This document shows positions 4,172 to 5,773 of a DNA stretch of 5,773 bases, piece by piece. Location of the stretch: contig URYT01000118.1 in the NCBI GenBank assembly GCA_900552185.1, positions 1 through 5,773 of the forward strand, read 5' to 3'. The DNA is from an uncultured Collinsella sp. (GTDB taxonomy: Bacteria; Actinomycetota; Coriobacteriia; Coriobacteriales; Coriobacteriaceae). Made by a program: the position numbers and the translations under genes. The notes under the pieces are model-generated. The model did not search any database, was not told the origin of the DNA, and saw nothing but the letters and a program-made list of their open reading frames with translations. Each line of letters opens with the position of its first letter. Position 1 is the first letter of the stretch.

Positions 4172-5773
4172 CTATCCGCACACACCGCATTTTGCACAGG
4201 CCGAAAGTGCGGCCGGAGCCTGCGCGATGCCGCCCTTTGCCGTCTCGCGCAGCGTGGCCGGCAACGCGTGGCCCACCGAGAGCATGACATGTGCCATCTG
4301 GTCAAACGGCACCAAGCTCTTAATGCCTGCGAGGGCGAGTTGTGCCGAGCTAAAGGCCGCTGCTACGCCGATGGCGTTGCGGGTTTGGGAGGGCACCTCC
4401 ACGAGGCCACCTACGGGGTCACAAACGAGACCCAGCAGGTTACTCAGCGCGATTGAGCTGGCGTCGAGCGCCTGCTCGGGCGTGCCGCCGAGCATCTGCA
4501 CCAGCGCGGCGGCTGCCATGGCAGCGGCGCTTCCCACCTCGGCCTGGCATCCGCCCTCGGCGCCGGCAACGCAGGCGCTTGTGGTGAGGTTGAGGCCGAT
4601 GGCGGCTGCGCAGTAGAGGGCGTCCATGATCTGCTCGTCATCGAGCTGCAGGTAGTCGGCCAGCGCCAGCACGCAGCCGGGAACGACGCCCGCGGAGCCT
4701 GCCGTGGGGGCGGCGACGATCACGCCCATGGTGGCGGAGCGCTCGAGCACGGCCATGGCGCGTGCTACGGCTTCGGTCTGGACGGCGCCCATTAAGCTGG
4801 AGCTCAGGTCATTGTGGCCGGTGGCTTCGACAATCTTGGCCTCGCCGCCAATGAGGCCGCCGAGCGATCGCTGCGGATTGGCGATGGGGGCCGTGGTCTC
4901 GTCTTTCATGACTTCGAGCACGCGACGCATGGAAGCGACGGCGTGCCGCTCGCCGGTCAGGCGTGCCTCGCGCACGGCCATGACGGCGCCGATGTTGAGG
5001 CCCAGTTCGTCGCAGGCGTCAAGCAGCTGCTCGCCGTCGTCGAAGATTTCCTTGGCCGAGACGCCGGGGGAGAGCGATGAGGCCGAACCGGGAAGCTCGA
5101 TGAAGGTGGCGTAATCGACATTGTCGAGCTTGCGCAGCAAGGGGACGACGGTATCTTCGGGCGTGCCATCGGTTTCAAACACGGAGTAGGCCTGGCCGCC
5201 CACCTCGGTGCGGTAGGTGCGGCAGAAGGCGATGTTCACGTGTGCGTAGGCAAGCAGGTTCGTGAGCGCGGCGAGCACGCCGGGGACGTCCTTGTGCGCC
5301 ACGAAGAGCGTGGAATACATACCCGAGATGTCGACGCCGACGCCGTTGATGCGGCTGATGCGCATCTTGCCACCGCCTAGGCTCTCGCCGCGGACCTGTG
5401 CCGTGGCACCCATATCGTCTTGCATGTCGATGTCCACGGTGTTGGGGTGGATGGAGGCGTCGTCGCCCTTAATGTCAAAGTGATATTCGAGGCCCTGCTC
5501 GCGTGCGAGGTCGAAGGCCTGCTTGATGTTCTCATCGTCGGTGTCGAGGCCCAAGATGCCCGCGACGAGCGCGCGGTCGGTGCCGTGGCCGCGGTAGGTG
5601 TGCGCGAAGGAGTTCCACAGGCCAAAGGTGACCTTGGTGATGCGGCCTTCCAGCAGACTGGCGGCAACCTGGGCGCAACGTAGGGCGCCGGCGGTGTGCG
5701 ATGAGCTGGGGCCGACCATGACGGGGCCCAAGATCTCGAATGCCGAGGTCGTAGCTAGTGTTTGCGGCTTGCC
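4172..5773 (-). CDS. sdaA: L-serine dehydratase (ammonia-lyase), iron-sulfur type, beta-ACT-alpha single chain (5' end beyond window)
   Basis: This cytoplasmic enzyme deaminates L-serine to pyruvate and ammonia with a [4Fe-4S] cluster. The frame stays open to the right edge, giving 533 visible residues, numbered here from the edge. Residues about 9-150 match the beta part, with FEILGPVMVGPSSSHTAG (12-29), SFAHTYRGHGTD and IHPNT. Residues about 151-226 form an ACT domain (KDVPGVLAALTNLLAYAHVNIAF has its core), a likely regulatory site. The alpha part runs from about 239 to the end, with APTAGSAGVVPG (355-366), GAEGGCQAEVG, GLVCDPVGGLVEVP and LRETAKGGIA. Bacillus carries beta and alpha as two proteins; here they are fused. 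TTG at 5731 gives a reading frame start, but the conserved beta N-terminus begins before it, so it is not the true start. Two cluster cysteines are visible (409, 451), while the third expected position is Ser462. The protein ends in CAKCGVCG. A terminator follows directly. The family is certain; full activity is inferred. Confidence 0.96.
   Translation of the reverse strand, partial: GKPQTLATTSAFEILGPVMVGPSSSHTAGALRCAQVAASLLEGRITKVTFGLWNSFAHTYRGHGTDRALVAGILGLDTDDENIKQAFDLAREQGLEYHFDIKGDDASIHPNTVDIDMQDDMGATAQVRGESLGGGKMRISRINGVGVDISGMYSTLFVAHKDVPGVLAALTNLLAYAHVNIAFCRTYRTEVGGQAYSVFETDGTPEDTVVPLLRKLDNVDYATFIELPGSASSLSPGVSAKEIFDDGEQLLDACDELGLNIGAVMAVREARLTGERHAVASMRRVLEVMKDETTAPIANPQRSLGGLIGGEAKIVEATGHNDLSSSLMGAVQTEAVARAMAVLERSATMGVIVAAPTAGSAGVVPGCVLALADYLQLDDEQIMDALYCAAAIGLNLTTSACVAGAEGGCQAEVGSAAAMAAAALVQMLGGTPEQALDASSIALSNLLGLVCDPVGGLVEVPSQTRNAIGVAAAFSSAQLALAGIKSLVPFDQMAHVMLSVGHALPATLRETAKGGIAQAPAALSACAKCGVCG

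Noticed and set aside
4704..5114. Plus-strand frames opposite serine dehydratase
   Set aside because: They lie within a highly conserved enzyme gene on the other strand and show no family motifs.
1..5773. CRISPR array, tRNA, insertion sequence or phage attachment site
   Set aside because: No spaced direct repeats, cloverleaf, transposase motif or terminal repeats were found by eye.

Overview
The window is GC-rich and densely coded. All four genes lie on the minus strand, so transcription runs from high to low coordinates. The gene set fits a single-membrane (monoderm) high-GC gut actinobacterium, and the style of the proteins suggests Coriobacteriia such as Collinsella. The markers are an iron-sulfur serine dehydratase with beta, ACT and alpha parts in one chain, a membrane-anchored L,D-transpeptidase with peptidoglycan-binding repeats, and an N-terminally anchored HlyD-like adaptor paired with a MacB/LolD-type ATPase. 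The taxon is an inference from protein style, not from a marker gene.

In order of transcription, the window opens inside an L-serine dehydratase gene (4172-5773, N-terminus beyond the right edge). A strong hairpin with a T-run (4127-4155) sits 17 bases after its stop codon and probably ends that unit. A new unit with a perfect TATAAT box (4080-4085) then starts the L,D-transpeptidase gene (2298-4022). A 129-base gap follows, holding an 11-bp perfect inverted repeat, a second 7-bp inverted repeat and possible promoter elements. Next come the adaptor gene (732-2168) and the ABC ATPase gene (1-732, open through the left edge). These last two overlap by one base in a TAATG junction and form an operon.

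Functionally there are three themes. Serine dehydratase converts L-serine to pyruvate and ammonia, a typical catabolic step in amino-acid-fermenting anaerobes. The L,D-transpeptidase would make 3-3 cross-links in peptidoglycan or attach proteins to it. The adaptor and ATPase belong to a MacAB/YknXYZ-like exporter whose permease must lie past position 1, either as a separate gene or fused to the ATPase.

No clearly new system is visible; most of the window is ordinary core-type content. The points most worth a second look are these: the serine dehydratase has serine where relatives have the third cysteine ligand of the iron-sulfur cluster, and it also ends in a CxxCxxC tail; and the exporter operon is preceded by a compact palindromic region that may be an operator, an attenuator or a terminator.
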